NCBI RefSeq assembly: GCF_001720395.1
Contig: NZ_MDTU01000006.1
Location: forward strand, 1-48,459
Reading direction: 5' to 3'
DNA length: 48,459 nucleotides
From: Piscirickettsia litoralis
Lineage (GTDB): Bacteria; Pseudomonadota; Gammaproteobacteria; Piscirickettsiales; Piscirickettsiaceae
Below are positions 7,074 to 14,087 of the stretch, in pieces. A program made the position numbers and the translations under genes. The stretch's first letter is position 1; the number at the start of each line of letters is the position of its first letter. A model generated the notes under the pieces. It was not told where the DNA came from and did no database searches. It saw nothing but the letters and a program-made list of their open reading frames with translations.

Positions 7074-7439
7074 TTAAGCTGCGGCGGCGGGTGGGTCAGT
7101 CTTACTTGCTGACTTATCCGGTACTGGCTTAACCCCTTGATCAAACTGCTCAACCGCTTTTAACAACTTAAATAAGTCATCTGTTGAGCCAGTCCAATTG
7201 TGCGTTTTGATATCCTGCCTGATCTTGCTGACAAGATCCGAAACAGCATCACCTGACTGCTTTGCTTTTGAAGAATTTAAAGCAAGCGCCTCAATGATTT
7301 TGTAAATTAATGAAATAAACCCCTTGGATTTTGGCGTATTAATGGTCGCACAGAGTGCGCTGGCGATCATTACTAAAAGACTAGCAATACCCACAATCGA
7401 ATGGGGAAAGGCTTGGGTTAATGAGTTAATAACTGTCAC
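7074..7439 (-). CDS. Lysis-cassette membrane protein (possible holin partner or second holin)
   Basis: The 121-residue protein has one clear hydrophobic segment, SIVGIASLLVMIASALCATI (about 14-33). A mixed helical region and a Pro/Ala-rich tail (PDKSASKTDPPAAAA) follow. It lies between the holin candidate and the spanins, 7 bases before the latter. That context suggests a lysis role, either as an antiholin or as a second pore-former. The sequence alone does not decide. Confidence 0.55.
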   Translation of the reverse strand: MTVINSLTQAFPHSIVGIASLLVMIASALCATINTPKSKGFISLIYKIIEALALNSSKAKQSGDAVSDLVSKIRQDIKTHNWTGSTDDLFKLLKAVEQFDQGVKPVPDKSASKTDPPAAAA

Positions 7440-7465
7440 ATAGGTTCTCCTTACATTGGGCCGAT

Positions 7466-7765
7466 TTAAAGTTTATTTTGGCTCTTTACAATATTCATGA
7501 GTCTTTGTATCGCCTCCACACCTGCATATCCAGATAAACCGACCATTGCCGCCGTCATTGGTCCAGAAAAACCGGCCTCAATACACAAATAATTGGTAAT
7601 GATGCCAGCAAAGGCTGAACACAATAATCGTGCAAACAGGTCTAACCATGAAAATTTCTCTTCTGTCTGACTTAGGTAATTTGCATAACGAGATGCAGCA
7701 CCTAGCCAACAGAGCAAAATTAACATGAACCATTTTAGGGAGCCGGATTGGTCGGGTTCTATCAT
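7466..7765 (-). CDS. Holin (LydA / holin family 3-like)
   Basis: I chose the ATG at 7765 (MIEPDQSGSLKW), giving 99 residues; a TTG at 7780 would add five. The protein has three hydrophobic segments: WFMLILLCWLGAASRY, LFARLLCSAFAGIITNYLCI, and a C-terminal one ending GLSGYAGVEAIQRLM. Three segments with the conserved GxxGYxGxE-type end match the LydA-like holin family as I recall it. It would make the inner-membrane holes that release or activate the endolysin. A strong bidirectional hairpin stands just 18 bases before the start, so expression probably depends on read-through or antitermination. Confidence 0.65.
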   Translation of the reverse strand: MIEPDQSGSLKWFMLILLCWLGAASRYANYLSQTEEKFSWLDLFARLLCSAFAGIITNYLCIEAGFSGPMTAAMVGLSGYAGVEAIQRLMNIVKSQNKL

Positions 7766-7778
7766 AAATTTCAGGCAC

Positions 7779-7810
7779 AAAAAAACCAGCGCTTGGCTGG
7801 TTTATTTTTT
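7779..7810. terminator. Bidirectional rho-independent terminator ahead of the holin
   Basis: AAACCAGC (7783-7790) pairs with GCTGGTTT (7796-7803) around a 5-base loop. The minus-strand product ends in seven T residues and the plus-strand product also has a T-run. It stands between the early genes and the lysis genes, which are co-oriented, as a Q-controlled late terminator would. Confidence 0.7.
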
Positions 7811-7850
7811 ACGGGCGTTAAATCCCAGAATATTAATTTACCATCCAAAT

Positions 7851-8306
7851 TTAACCTAAAAGCCGCCCCCCTGCAAGCACTTTTTTCACTTTTTTTAAAA
7901 TATTTTTTCTTACACTATAGCAACGATCAATAATAGATGGATTTTTACTATTGTTTTTAATGTTGTCATCATAAACCTTTTTTGTGGTCATTGTTGAAAT
8001 TTTTCGTATTTCCCACTTCAGCGTGAACTTTAAACCGCATTCACGACAAATATAATTATCTCCCTCTGACTCAAAACATGCCCCAGGAAAGTATCGATAT
8101 TCACAATGGGGGCAAACGATGTTACGTTTTGAACCTTGCAGCGCTTCGTCTACTGCATGTGCATGTTGGGTTAAAATATCCGCCATTTCTTGAGTCCCTG
8201 CGAATCGCTTTAAAACTTCAGCAATAAATGGCTCGGCTTGATTGCAAATGACAAGTAAATTAGCCGCTTGCTGAAAATTAAGTTGAACGGCTTCTTTTGG
8301 CTCCAT
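7851..8306 (-). CDS. Zinc-ribbon protein of the early operon
   Basis: The 151-residue protein has a central zinc ribbon: CPHC (about 65-68) and CREC (about 87-90) flank an aromatic YRYFPGACF strand. An acidic helical N-terminal region precedes it and a lysine-rich C-terminus follows (RKNILKKVKKVLAGG). It could bind nucleic acid or another phage protein. Its ATG directly follows the stop of the upstream gene (TAA then ATG), so it is co-translated. I do not recognise a named family. Confidence 0.6.
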   Translation of the reverse strand: MEPKEAVQLNFQQAANLLVICNQAEPFIAEVLKRFAGTQEMADILTQHAHAVDEALQGSKRNIVCPHCEYRYFPGACFESEGDNYICRECGLKFTLKWEIRKISTMTTKKVYDDNIKNNSKNPSIIDRCYSVRKNILKKVKKVLAGGRLLG

Positions 8307-8834
8307 TTAGTTTCCCAAGCATTCTACTTTATTAAGATTCTCTACTTGAAAGGTGGGCCTTTCTAGCTCTTTGCATTTTTCAAGTGGCAGAATATTCATA
8401 TCTTTAAAACAATCCGCATGTTGCTCTATGTGTACTTGATGAAACACTCTTACCCAATACAGATCAGGAGAAGTTCCAATCACTGTACGAGCAAAAAATA
8501 AATCATTGCCATCCCACTTATCTTTTATATAAGCAACATACTGGCGTTCATTGCTTTTAGTGTTGGGATATAAGTCTTTATTATCTACATGCTGTTCGTC
8601 AACTCTATAAGTTAGCAATCTATCAACATCATCTGTTTTAATAAAAAACTCTTTATACTTACTGCTTCCCTTGTACTGTTCCCTAGGGACTCCATCATCT
8701 ATTTCACTTTGTGCTTCTTTGCGAGTGTAAACATGAGCTTTATTTAAGTTAGTTGTGTAGCCCTTAGCATCTTTAGCCCAAAATAAAATGCTTGTACCTA
8801 CTGTGCCGTTTGTTTTGTAAAATGTGTCGGTCAT
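8307..8834 (-). CDS. Phage protein of unknown function
   Basis: The 175-residue soluble protein starts MTDTFYKTNGTVGTSILFWA. It is rich in charged and aromatic residues, with no membrane segment and no recognised motif. It is followed without a gap by the zinc-ribbon gene and lies in the tail of the early operon, downstream of the Q-like gene. Confidence 0.6.
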   Translation of the reverse strand: MTDTFYKTNGTVGTSILFWAKDAKGYTTNLNKAHVYTRKEAQSEIDDGVPREQYKGSSKYKEFFIKTDDVDRLLTYRVDEQHVDNKDLYPNTKSNERQYVAYIKDKWDGNDLFFARTVIGTSPDLYWVRVFHQVHIEQHADCFKDMNILPLEKCKELERPTFQVENLNKVECLGN

Positions 8835-8871
8835 TTTTATTTACCTATAACAAATCTCTTGCTGTTAATCT

Positions 8872-9480
8872 CTATGCCGCTTGCTGTTGTGCTTTATAAG
8901 CATCGTATTGAGATATGCCCCATACAGTGGCTCTTAGGCAAAAAATATAGCGCCATGTAAATGGTTTCCAAGAGCGCCAGCTTTCAAAGAAATCATAAAA
9001 ATCAAAATATTCATCATACTGTGAATCAAAATTTCGCACGTAGGCGATCGCCTCATGCTCATCTTCACATATAAGTATTTCGTTTTTGATTTCCTCTCTC
9101 ATTTTTTCTTTATTTTCGAGGCAATCAAACTCACAGTCATCAAAATACTCTAAAAGTGCGGCTTTAAAAGAATCAATACAAAACTCTCTACAATCATCAT
9201 TAACACCAACAGCATCTAGCTTCTCAGACCAATAATCGGGGTTTATTTGGTGGACTTTCGGTTCACGAAAAAAATTAAACATATCCCGCTTTCGCCAAAA
9301 CACATAAGTCCCCATGTCTCCACTAATGCATAAATGATTTTCCCACGTTGTTAGCTGAAATGAGTAGTCACTCGCTCCTGACCGGCTAAAGCTAATGTGA
9401 CGATTAAGCCCATTATCATTACCAACTATCATTTCATGCTTTGCTGCAATTTTCATAAACTCTTCATGTGTACAACTCAT
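8872..9480 (-). CDS. Conserved phage protein with SGDMGTYVFWR motif
   Basis: The 202-residue acidic protein contains WENHLCISGDMGTYVFWRKRDMFNFFR (about 46-72). I recall a very similar motif in phage hypothetical proteins of many proteobacterial prophages. The rest is rich in Asp, Glu, Phe and Tyr. The function is unknown. The ATG overlaps the stop of the small zinc-motif gene (ATGA), and a strong GGAGG lies upstream, so the two are coupled. Confidence 0.65.
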   Translation of the reverse strand: MSCTHEEFMKIAAKHEMIVGNDNGLNRHISFSRSGASDYSFQLTTWENHLCISGDMGTYVFWRKRDMFNFFREPKVHQINPDYWSEKLDAVGVNDDCREFCIDSFKAALLEYFDDCEFDCLENKEKMREEIKNEILICEDEHEAIAYVRNFDSQYDEYFDFYDFFESWRSWKPFTWRYIFCLRATVWGISQYDAYKAQQQAA

Positions 9481-9623
9481 TGCGCCACCTCCTTTCTTTC
9501 AGTGGGTTTTTCTGGTAGCACTTTGCCAGTTTTGCACTTTGTGCACACAACAGTTGCTACCAATTTCAAGTCGTCAGTAATGCCAATGCCTTCCTTCCAA
9601 ACGTGTTTGCATGCTTTCTTCAT
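9477..9623 (-). CDS. Small zinc-finger-like protein
   Basis: This 48-residue ORF starts MKKACKHVWKEGIGITDDLK and contains a CxxH pair (C5, H7-W9) and a later CTKC, enough for one zinc site. The ATG at 9623 has GGAG six bases upstream. In-frame ATGs at 9629 and 9635 are alternatives, the latter only 9 bases after the Q-like stop. Its stop overlaps the next start as ATGA. The tight packing between two genes supports it as real. Confidence 0.55.
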   Translation of the reverse strand: MKKACKHVWKEGIGITDDLKLVATVVCTKCKTGKVLPEKPTERKEVAQ

Positions 9624-9644
9624 GGCCATCTCCATATTTCCAGA

Positions 9645-10634
9645 TTAATTAACGTTAATTTTGTCTAGTTGATCTCTCAGTAGGGTATAAATATAGTTGT
9701 ATCTATTTTTGTGCTTTGCAGAATAAGATTTTGAGGTAATCCCGATAAACTCAGCTCGTTCTTTTTCTAACATGACCCCCTTGCCACTCCCATTGCACTT
9801 GGGGCAAGTTTTATCGAGGCTCTCAGGAATAACCCTTTCATCGGTAGATTTAGGTTTAAGATCATTATCCCACTCATGGCGGCGCTTTGATATTTCTAAA
9901 GGGCTAACACTATACATTTCAGCAAGGAGTTTTACGTTTGACGTGTATTTATAATGCTGCTCAATAGATTCTTTATAAGCTTTGCGCTCCTTTAAGAGTG
10001 GGTCGTTTTCCCATTCAGGTAGGCTGTCATTGTCCATGAATTTTTTTTGTAGCCCGCCAACGTGAAGCTGACTTACTACTTCACTGGCTGGTTTTTTAAC
10101 TTGCTCTTTTAGAGCAACCCAGTCGTGGTACTCTTTTTTGATCACATACCACAACACTTTTTCTTCTGGCAGATTGCTTTTCTTCACAAGAGTAGCAACG
10201 CTAGTTATACCTTCAGCGTAAAATTTTTCTAGCCGCTCCCATGAACGAGTTTCTTCATTTACAGACACTCGAATACGTCCACGTTTTCGGCCACTCACTT
10301 CGTGCTTACGAGAAACAACACGCCGCCCTTCGCATACTTTACAATTGCGGTGTAAGCAATTTTCATAAATCGCCAAGTCTACATAACTCTCTGCCGATTC
10401 GGTCTGAGGATATTTTTTATAAACCTCTTCAAGGAGCAACGCTTTTAAGGGTGGAATATAGCGCTGGTCATCAAATATTTTCACTTGAAATGCCGCCGAT
10501 GCAATACGCCCAGCAAAGGCTAATTCTGCACCCACCTCGGGGCGAGTAATTCCACCAGCCGACCGATGAAATGGCATACCATCATATTTCATGCCTTTAG
10601 GTGTAAAAGATGAGGCTATCGTTTCTAGCTTCAC
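9645..10634 (-). CDS. Q-like late antitermination protein (putative)
   Basis: The 329-residue protein has two cysteine clusters, CHRNCKVCEGRR (about 93-104) and CPKCNGSGKG (about 284-293). The CxxCxGxG form is typical of the zinc-binding part of the lambdoid Q family (phage 82 type). A GTG start with GGGAG seven bases upstream is convincing. It is the last large gene of the replication operon and is followed downstream by the terminator before the holin, which is where a Q protein would act on late transcription. The motif fit is moderate; an alternative is a DnaJ-zinc-finger-like DNA-binding protein of other function. Confidence 0.5.
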   Translation of the reverse strand: MKLETIASSFTPKGMKYDGMPFHRSAGGITRPEVGAELAFAGRIASAAFQVKIFDDQRYIPPLKALLLEEVYKKYPQTESAESYVDLAIYENCLHRNCKVCEGRRVVSRKHEVSGRKRGRIRVSVNEETRSWERLEKFYAEGITSVATLVKKSNLPEEKVLWYVIKKEYHDWVALKEQVKKPASEVVSQLHVGGLQKKFMDNDSLPEWENDPLLKERKAYKESIEQHYKYTSNVKLLAEMYSVSPLEISKRRHEWDNDLKPKSTDERVIPESLDKTCPKCNGSGKGVMLEKERAEFIGITSKSYSAKHKNRYNYIYTLLRDQLDKINVN

Positions 10635-10708
10635 TGGTTGTCTCCCTTGTTCTTTGATATGATTGAATTTATCGGCTGCTACGGCTGATCATGACTGTTT
10701 GCTTATTT

Positions 10709-10727
10709 AGAGCGTCAATGACGCTCT
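10709..10727. repeat. 19-bp palindrome over a gene stop
   Basis: AGAGCGTCA and TGACGCTCT mirror each other around one base. On the minus strand the palindrome covers the stop codon of the small gene 10912-10715. Neither side has a solid T-run, so it is either a weak terminator or a protein-binding or RNA-processing site. Confidence 0.45.
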
Positions 10728-10912
10728 TCTTTGTACAATTTCAACGAATAATAATTTTTTGATAAATCGACACCATGCAGGCGTGCCAAAGAATTTGCTG
10801 TTTTTCGCACATCATCGCTGTGGCTGTTCGAGCTAAAATAAATTTCCCTGGTTTTCCCCATCGATGTGCCACGTTCAAAAAAAATCAATTGATATCGTTG
10901 AATATCCATCAT
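10715..10912 (-). CDS. Small phage protein of unknown function
   Basis: The protein has 65 residues, starting MMDIQRYQLIFFERG, with GGGAG just upstream of two consecutive ATG codons. The second, at 10909, has the better spacing. It is basic and soluble; the pattern TREIYFSSNSHSDDVRKTAN suggests a compact mixed fold. It is not recognised. It lies between the zinc-motif gene and the Q-like gene in the early operon. Confidence 0.5.
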   Translation of the reverse strand: MMDIQRYQLIFFERGTSMGKTREIYFSSNSHSDDVRKTANSLARLHGVDLSKNYYSLKLYKEERH

Positions 10913-10926
10913 GATCTCCCAAATTA

Positions 10927-11193
10927 TTATTTAGCGATTTTTGTCATTTTTCCGCAATGCTGACACTTGCAACGATTTTTCAATGCAGCCTTTTCAGATT
11001 GGGCATTCAAGCTATCAAGCCTCAATGAATACCTGGACTCTTGCTTTGCAATATTATGGAGCGCCCACATAGGATTTATTTTTTCACCACAAATACCACA
11101 CTCAACATAAGCCATTCTATGATCGACACGGAACCTACCGTGCTGGCATCTTGTACGGAAAGGCTGAATTGCCTCAATTACGGTATCAGACAT
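10927..11193 (-). CDS. Small zinc-binding phage protein
   Basis: I start at the ATG at 11193 (MSDTVIEAIQPF), which has an excellent GGAGGTGAGG upstream, giving 88 residues. Cysteine/histidine pairs RCQHGRF, ECGICGEK and, at the end, CKCQHCGK could form one or two zinc sites. The middle is a helix (LHNIAKQESRYSLRLDSLNAQ). Proteins of this type are common in early regions of temperate phages, usually with unknown function. Confidence 0.6.
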   Translation of the reverse strand: MSDTVIEAIQPFRTRCQHGRFRVDHRMAYVECGICGEKINPMWALHNIAKQESRYSLRLDSLNAQSEKAALKNRCKCQHCGKMTKIAK

Positions 11194-11212
11194 CCTCACC
11201 TCCAACTTGACC

Positions 11213-11449
11213 TTAATGTAAGGGCTTGCACACACTTAAACATTTTTGTTTCTGTCGATCTGCCAAGCATTTACATTGACAATGGTATAATGCCTCTAAA
11301 CTACACTTAGAGCCTCGGCGCTTCGCTTCTTCTTTATGCTCAGCAAGAAAATTATCCGAAAACTGTAATTTCCCAGTCCCCATTTGTGCCGCTATAGCTG
11401 CATTTTTAATGGCACCGGATGACCTAATTCTGCGCTTACTGTTGTACAT
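11213..11449 (-). CDS. Small cysteine-rich protein after ssb
   Basis: The 78-residue basic protein starts [20 protein letters not shown] and ends with a cysteine cluster (C-x-C-x-C within [18 protein letters not shown]). GGAG lies upstream of the ATG, inside the end of ssb, and the two genes overlap by 14 bases in different frames. The cysteines may bind zinc. The function is unknown. Confidence 0.55.
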   Translation of the reverse strand: MYNSKRRIRSSGAIKNAAIAAQMGTGKLQFSDNFLAEHKEEAKRRGSKCSLEALYHCQCKCLADRQKQKCLSVCKPLH

Positions 11450-11924
11450 TATTATCTCCTTGCAATGGTTTAACGCCTTGATAGCCTATCGGTGGCGGCT
11501 GATGTGATAGCCCACTTGATTCCTTGCCATATTGGTTTAATCCTGGCTGCTGCACAGGTTGTGAATGGTTTTGCGTTTGACTTGGGTTTTTACCGCCCAA
11601 AAACTGCATATTGTCAGCAACAATTTCGGTGATGTAGCGCTCTTGCCCGCTTTGATCTTGCCATTTTCGTGTTTTTAGTTTGCCTTCGATATAGACCTGT
11701 GAACCTTTACGTAAATATTCACCTGCAAGCTCACCTAAGCGACGAAACAATACAATGCGATGCCACTCCGTATTCTCTTGTTGCTGCCCCGTGTTGCGAT
11801 CTTTCCAACTTTCGGAGGTGGCAACCGTGATATTGGCAATCGCATCACCTGACTGGGTGTAGCGAATTTCAGGATCGCGCCCTAAATTACCCACAATGAT
11901 TACTTTATTGACTCCTCTCATCAT
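11436..11924 (-). CDS. ssb: Single-stranded DNA-binding protein
   Basis: The 162-residue protein has the bacterial SSB OB-fold: [19 protein letters not shown], then [51 protein letters not shown] Gln/Pro-rich linker follows, as usual. The C-terminus, however, is LQGDNNVQQ and lacks the acidic DDDIPF tip that recruits partner proteins. It coats single-stranded DNA during phage replication. It lies in the early operon between a DUF551-like gene and a cysteine-rich gene. The start is MM at 11924 or 11921. Confidence 0.93.
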   Translation of the reverse strand: MMRGVNKVIIVGNLGRDPEIRYTQSGDAIANITVATSESWKDRNTGQQQENTEWHRIVLFRRLGELAGEYLRKGSQVYIEGKLKTRKWQDQSGQERYITEIVADNMQFLGGKNPSQTQNHSQPVQQPGLNQYGKESSGLSHQPPPIGYQGVKPLQGDNNVQQ

Positions 11925-11927
11925 TAC

Positions 11928-12227
11928 TCACCTATCTACAATAATGCTTAATTCATCTTCAGGTATGTTTCTTTCTTTCGGCTCATCACTATATTTATCC
12001 CTATGAAACCAATCTGGACAGTTATATTTTCTCCATGCAATAACACCTTGTAGCTCAATACCGCCATCAGTATTTTCATGAAAAGCTATAAATCTTTTAT
12101 CAAAATATTTTCCTCCAACAACACATCCTGAAACTTCACCTCTGTATTTATCAAAAAACGTAACAGGTTCACTTGTGGCAGATTTAACTTCTGGCTCTCT
12201 ATCATTTATATCAATCCACTTGCTCAT
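11928..12227 (-). CDS. DUF551-like phage protein
   Basis: The 99-residue protein starts MSKWIDINDREPEV, and a good AGGAG precedes the ATG. The opening W-I-x-x-x-D-R-x-P and later VIAWRKYNCPDWF recall the DUF551 family of small phage proteins, although the match is loose. It ends four bases before the ssb start, so the two are co-transcribed. The biochemical role is unknown. Confidence 0.5.
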   Translation of the reverse strand: MSKWIDINDREPEVKSATSEPVTFFDKYRGEVSGCVVGGKYFDKRFIAFHENTDGGIELQGVIAWRKYNCPDWFHRDKYSDEPKERNIPEDELSIIVDR

Positions 12228-12238
12228 TTTCTCTTCTC

Positions 12239-12559
12239 CTAATGAAGCGTAACTTTGCCAACAATGGGCAAACTAATTAATGTGCGCGTATACTTTGACG
12301 GTTTAATCTGCTTACGCCTGACACCACTTCCTAACTGCTCTCTTTTTGAATAAATGCACTGGTTCTCTTCTAAAAAATCCCGAGCTGTGGCGCTTGATAC
12401 TTTCCACTCTTTAGCGATTTCACGCAGCGTTAATTTACGTCCACATTTACGCATAAATCGTAAACGTTCATTTTTTTGCTCTTCTAACGGAGTTAGCTTT
12501 TTTGGTTCTCTACAGCGTTGATAAACTGCTAAATCATCCTGTAAATAAAAGTCTTTCAT
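12239..12559 (-). CDS. Helix-turn-helix-like early protein
   Basis: The 106-residue basic protein has a probable helix-turn-helix, KLTLREIAKEWKVSSATARDFLEENQC (about 43-69). A lysine/arginine-rich tail follows. A GAGAGGGAA ribosome site precedes the ATG. It could be a small regulator of the early operon. The next gene upstream has a similar short pattern (LKELAEQWKLGQYGVFAFL), hinting at an old duplication. Confidence 0.55.
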   Translation of the reverse strand: MKDFYLQDDLAVYQRCREPKKLTPLEEQKNERLRFMRKCGRKLTLREIAKEWKVSSATARDFLEENQCIYSKREQLGSGVRRKQIKPSKYTRTLISLPIVGKVTLH

Positions 12560-12571
12560 CTTAATTCCCTC

Positions 12572-12793
12572 TCAAATCAATCTTAATGTCGCAGCTTGTT
12601 TGCTTGGCTTCGCAATTATTTTTTGATTTCTTATGTATGGCAGAAAAGGCAAGTCGTATGCACATAAAAAGGCAAAGACACCGTACTGGCCAAGCTTCCA
12701 TTGCTCTGCCAATTCTTTTAAACACAGAGAGGCATGATGCAATCTAACATAACTAACACGCTCCTCTATGAGCCGTTCAGACCAACCAAACAT
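12572..12793 (-). CDS. Small HTH-like early protein
   Basis: The 73-residue protein starts MFGWSERLIEERVSYVRLHH. The segment CLKELAEQWKLGQYGVFAFLCAYDLP (about 29-54) resembles a helix-turn-helix and matches the same region of the downstream neighbour (LREIAKEWKVSSATARDFL) in spacing. AGAGG precedes the ATG. The function is unknown; a DNA-binding role is only a suggestion. Confidence 0.5.
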   Translation of the reverse strand: MFGWSERLIEERVSYVRLHHASLCLKELAEQWKLGQYGVFAFLCAYDLPFLPYIRNQKIIAKPSKQAATLRLI

Positions 12794-12802
12794 AACAAAC
12801 CT

Positions 12803-13177
12803 CTAGTGATAATTTTTAACTGAGGACAACTCACCAATAACACCTTCTTGATGATTGCGAATTGAAGTTAACAAGCAATAATACAAAAACTCCTCACTCA
12901 AGCGGATTCTGCTTTGCTCGCTGCCATCACAACCTCGATACTGATCAAAGTGTGCGTGACACTCGCTACACAAATCAGCACCACAACAATCATGGCATTT
13001 AACCGCCATTCCCTTCCCTAAGCTGTGCTGTCTTATTCCGGTGTAATGGGCATAGACGGTAGTGCCATCCAATTTTTTGCAACGCACACAAGCGCGACCG
13101 TTTGAGGCTTTCAAGACTTTTGGCAATCTCACGTGCCTTTCTTTTAAAATGGGAGCATTTATTGGATTCAGTCGCAT
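12803..13177 (-). CDS. DUF1364-type phage nuclease-domain protein
   Basis: The 124-residue protein has conserved Cys and His: CVRCKK (about 30-35), AHYTGIRQHSLGKG (about 43-56), CHDCCGADLCSECHAHFDQY (about 61-80). The order CxxC, HYxGxRQHxxGKG, LCxxCHxxFD is that of the DUF1364 family found beside replication genes in lambdoid phages and related to HNH nucleases. It may act in recombination or Holliday-junction-type processing. The ATG overlaps the stop of the upstream gene (TAATG). Confidence 0.75.
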   Translation of the reverse strand: MRLNPINAPILKERHVRLPKVLKASNGRACVRCKKLDGTTVYAHYTGIRQHSLGKGMAVKCHDCCGADLCSECHAHFDQYRGCDGSEQSRIRLSEEFLYYCLLTSIRNHQEGVIGELSSVKNYH

Positions 13178-13401
13178 TAGTTCACTCCGTACAATACAAC
13201 GCCATGACGGCTAATCTCTGTGCATCGCTCTAAACCTAAAGCCCGGGTTAAATCATGATGATCTTCGATATTAATTGCTAATTGGCGCAGCTTTTTATTT
13301 GTCGCCAACTCATAGCCTGATAAAAATTTATCGATAGCCTTTACAATTTGTTTGCAGCGATTACTTAAGCCCTCTATTGATTTGATTTCTGCTGCTGACA
13401 T
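13177..13401 (-). CDS. Small early protein of unknown function
   Basis: The 74-residue protein starts MSAAEIKSIEGLSNRCKQIV and has GAGGG upstream. It is helical and soluble with no motif that I recognise. It is translationally coupled to the DUF1364 gene and follows the P-like gene by 17 bases, so it is part of the replication operon. Confidence 0.55.
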   Translation of the reverse strand: MSAAEIKSIEGLSNRCKQIVKAIDKFLSGYELATNKKLRQLAINIEDHHDLTRALGLERCTEISRHGVVLYGVN

Positions 13402-13418
13402 TTTGTTTTCCCTCTTTT

Positions 13419-14087
13419 TTAATGAAGTCGTAGTTTTTCTCTCATCATTGCCAATTCAGAAAGAGCAACCCTACTTGTTCTTGGCCCCTTGTGTGGCAGC
13501 GATTTGCAAACGTTGGGTGCTGCCTCAAATTTTTCTCCCCATAGGTGCCGCTTGATATTTGCCCTGTAGCTTCCCAGAAATAATTGGTAGCTACTTGCTC
13601 CATCAGTACCACCCCAGGGTGTTTGCTTTGCAGTCGCATACAACACAGGATTCGGCCATGCATTTAACTTGCTTTTCTCAGGCATGATCATCAACTCATA
13701 GGCGATGCGATATGCCACACTTTCAGGGTGCAACCCTAAATCCTCCGGCTGTAAGTCCTGACATAACTCATAAAACTGCTTCATCGATGGCGGCCAGTGA
13801 AAATGTTTCTTGCATTTTCCTAGTGCAATTTCCACTTCTTTGCGTGTGAACTCAGTCAAAACTTCTTCCCACTCCGCTTTTAAAGCATTTGTCTTTAAGT
13901 CGCTTGCAGACTGATCACCAGCCACCGTCACTTGTTTGCTGAACGTCGAGTACAGACTGGTCAGCCTCGCAAAAACCAGATCGGCTCTTTTCGTTGGGGA
14001 TGACTTTTGCTGGTTGTGCTGCGGCAGTGGCATAGAGGTTTCGTTCGTAAAGGTCAGCCGTTGACAAATTTCTGGTGCTGTTTGCAT
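13419..14087 (-). CDS. Lambda P-like replication protein (helicase loader)
   Basis: I start at the ATG at 14087 (MQTAPEICQRLTF), which has GGGAG seven bases upstream, giving 222 residues; the open frame reaches 14186. The core, LVFARLTSLYSTF, then LKAEWEEVLTEFTRKEVEIALGKCKKHFHWPPSMKQFYELC, matches the usual replication protein P pattern ending in WPPS..QF..LC. These proteins bring the host DnaB helicase to the phage origin. The gene overlaps the O-like initiator by 173 bases in a different frame, longer than usual. It lies directly downstream of the initiator, as in lambda. Confidence 0.75.
   Translation of the reverse strand: MQTAPEICQRLTFTNETSMPLPQHNQQKSSPTKRADLVFARLTSLYSTFSKQVTVAGDQSASDLKTNALKAEWEEVLTEFTRKEVEIALGKCKKHFHWPPSMKQFYELCQDLQPEDLGLHPESVAYRIAYELMIMPEKSKLNAWPNPVLYATAKQTPWGGTDGASSYQLFLGSYRANIKRHLWGEKFEAAPNVCKSLPHKGPRTSRVALSELAMMREKLRLH

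Noticed and set aside
7578-7778. 66-residue minus-strand ORF overlapping the holin
   Set aside because: It is a frame-shadow of the holin gene with no membrane pattern of its own.
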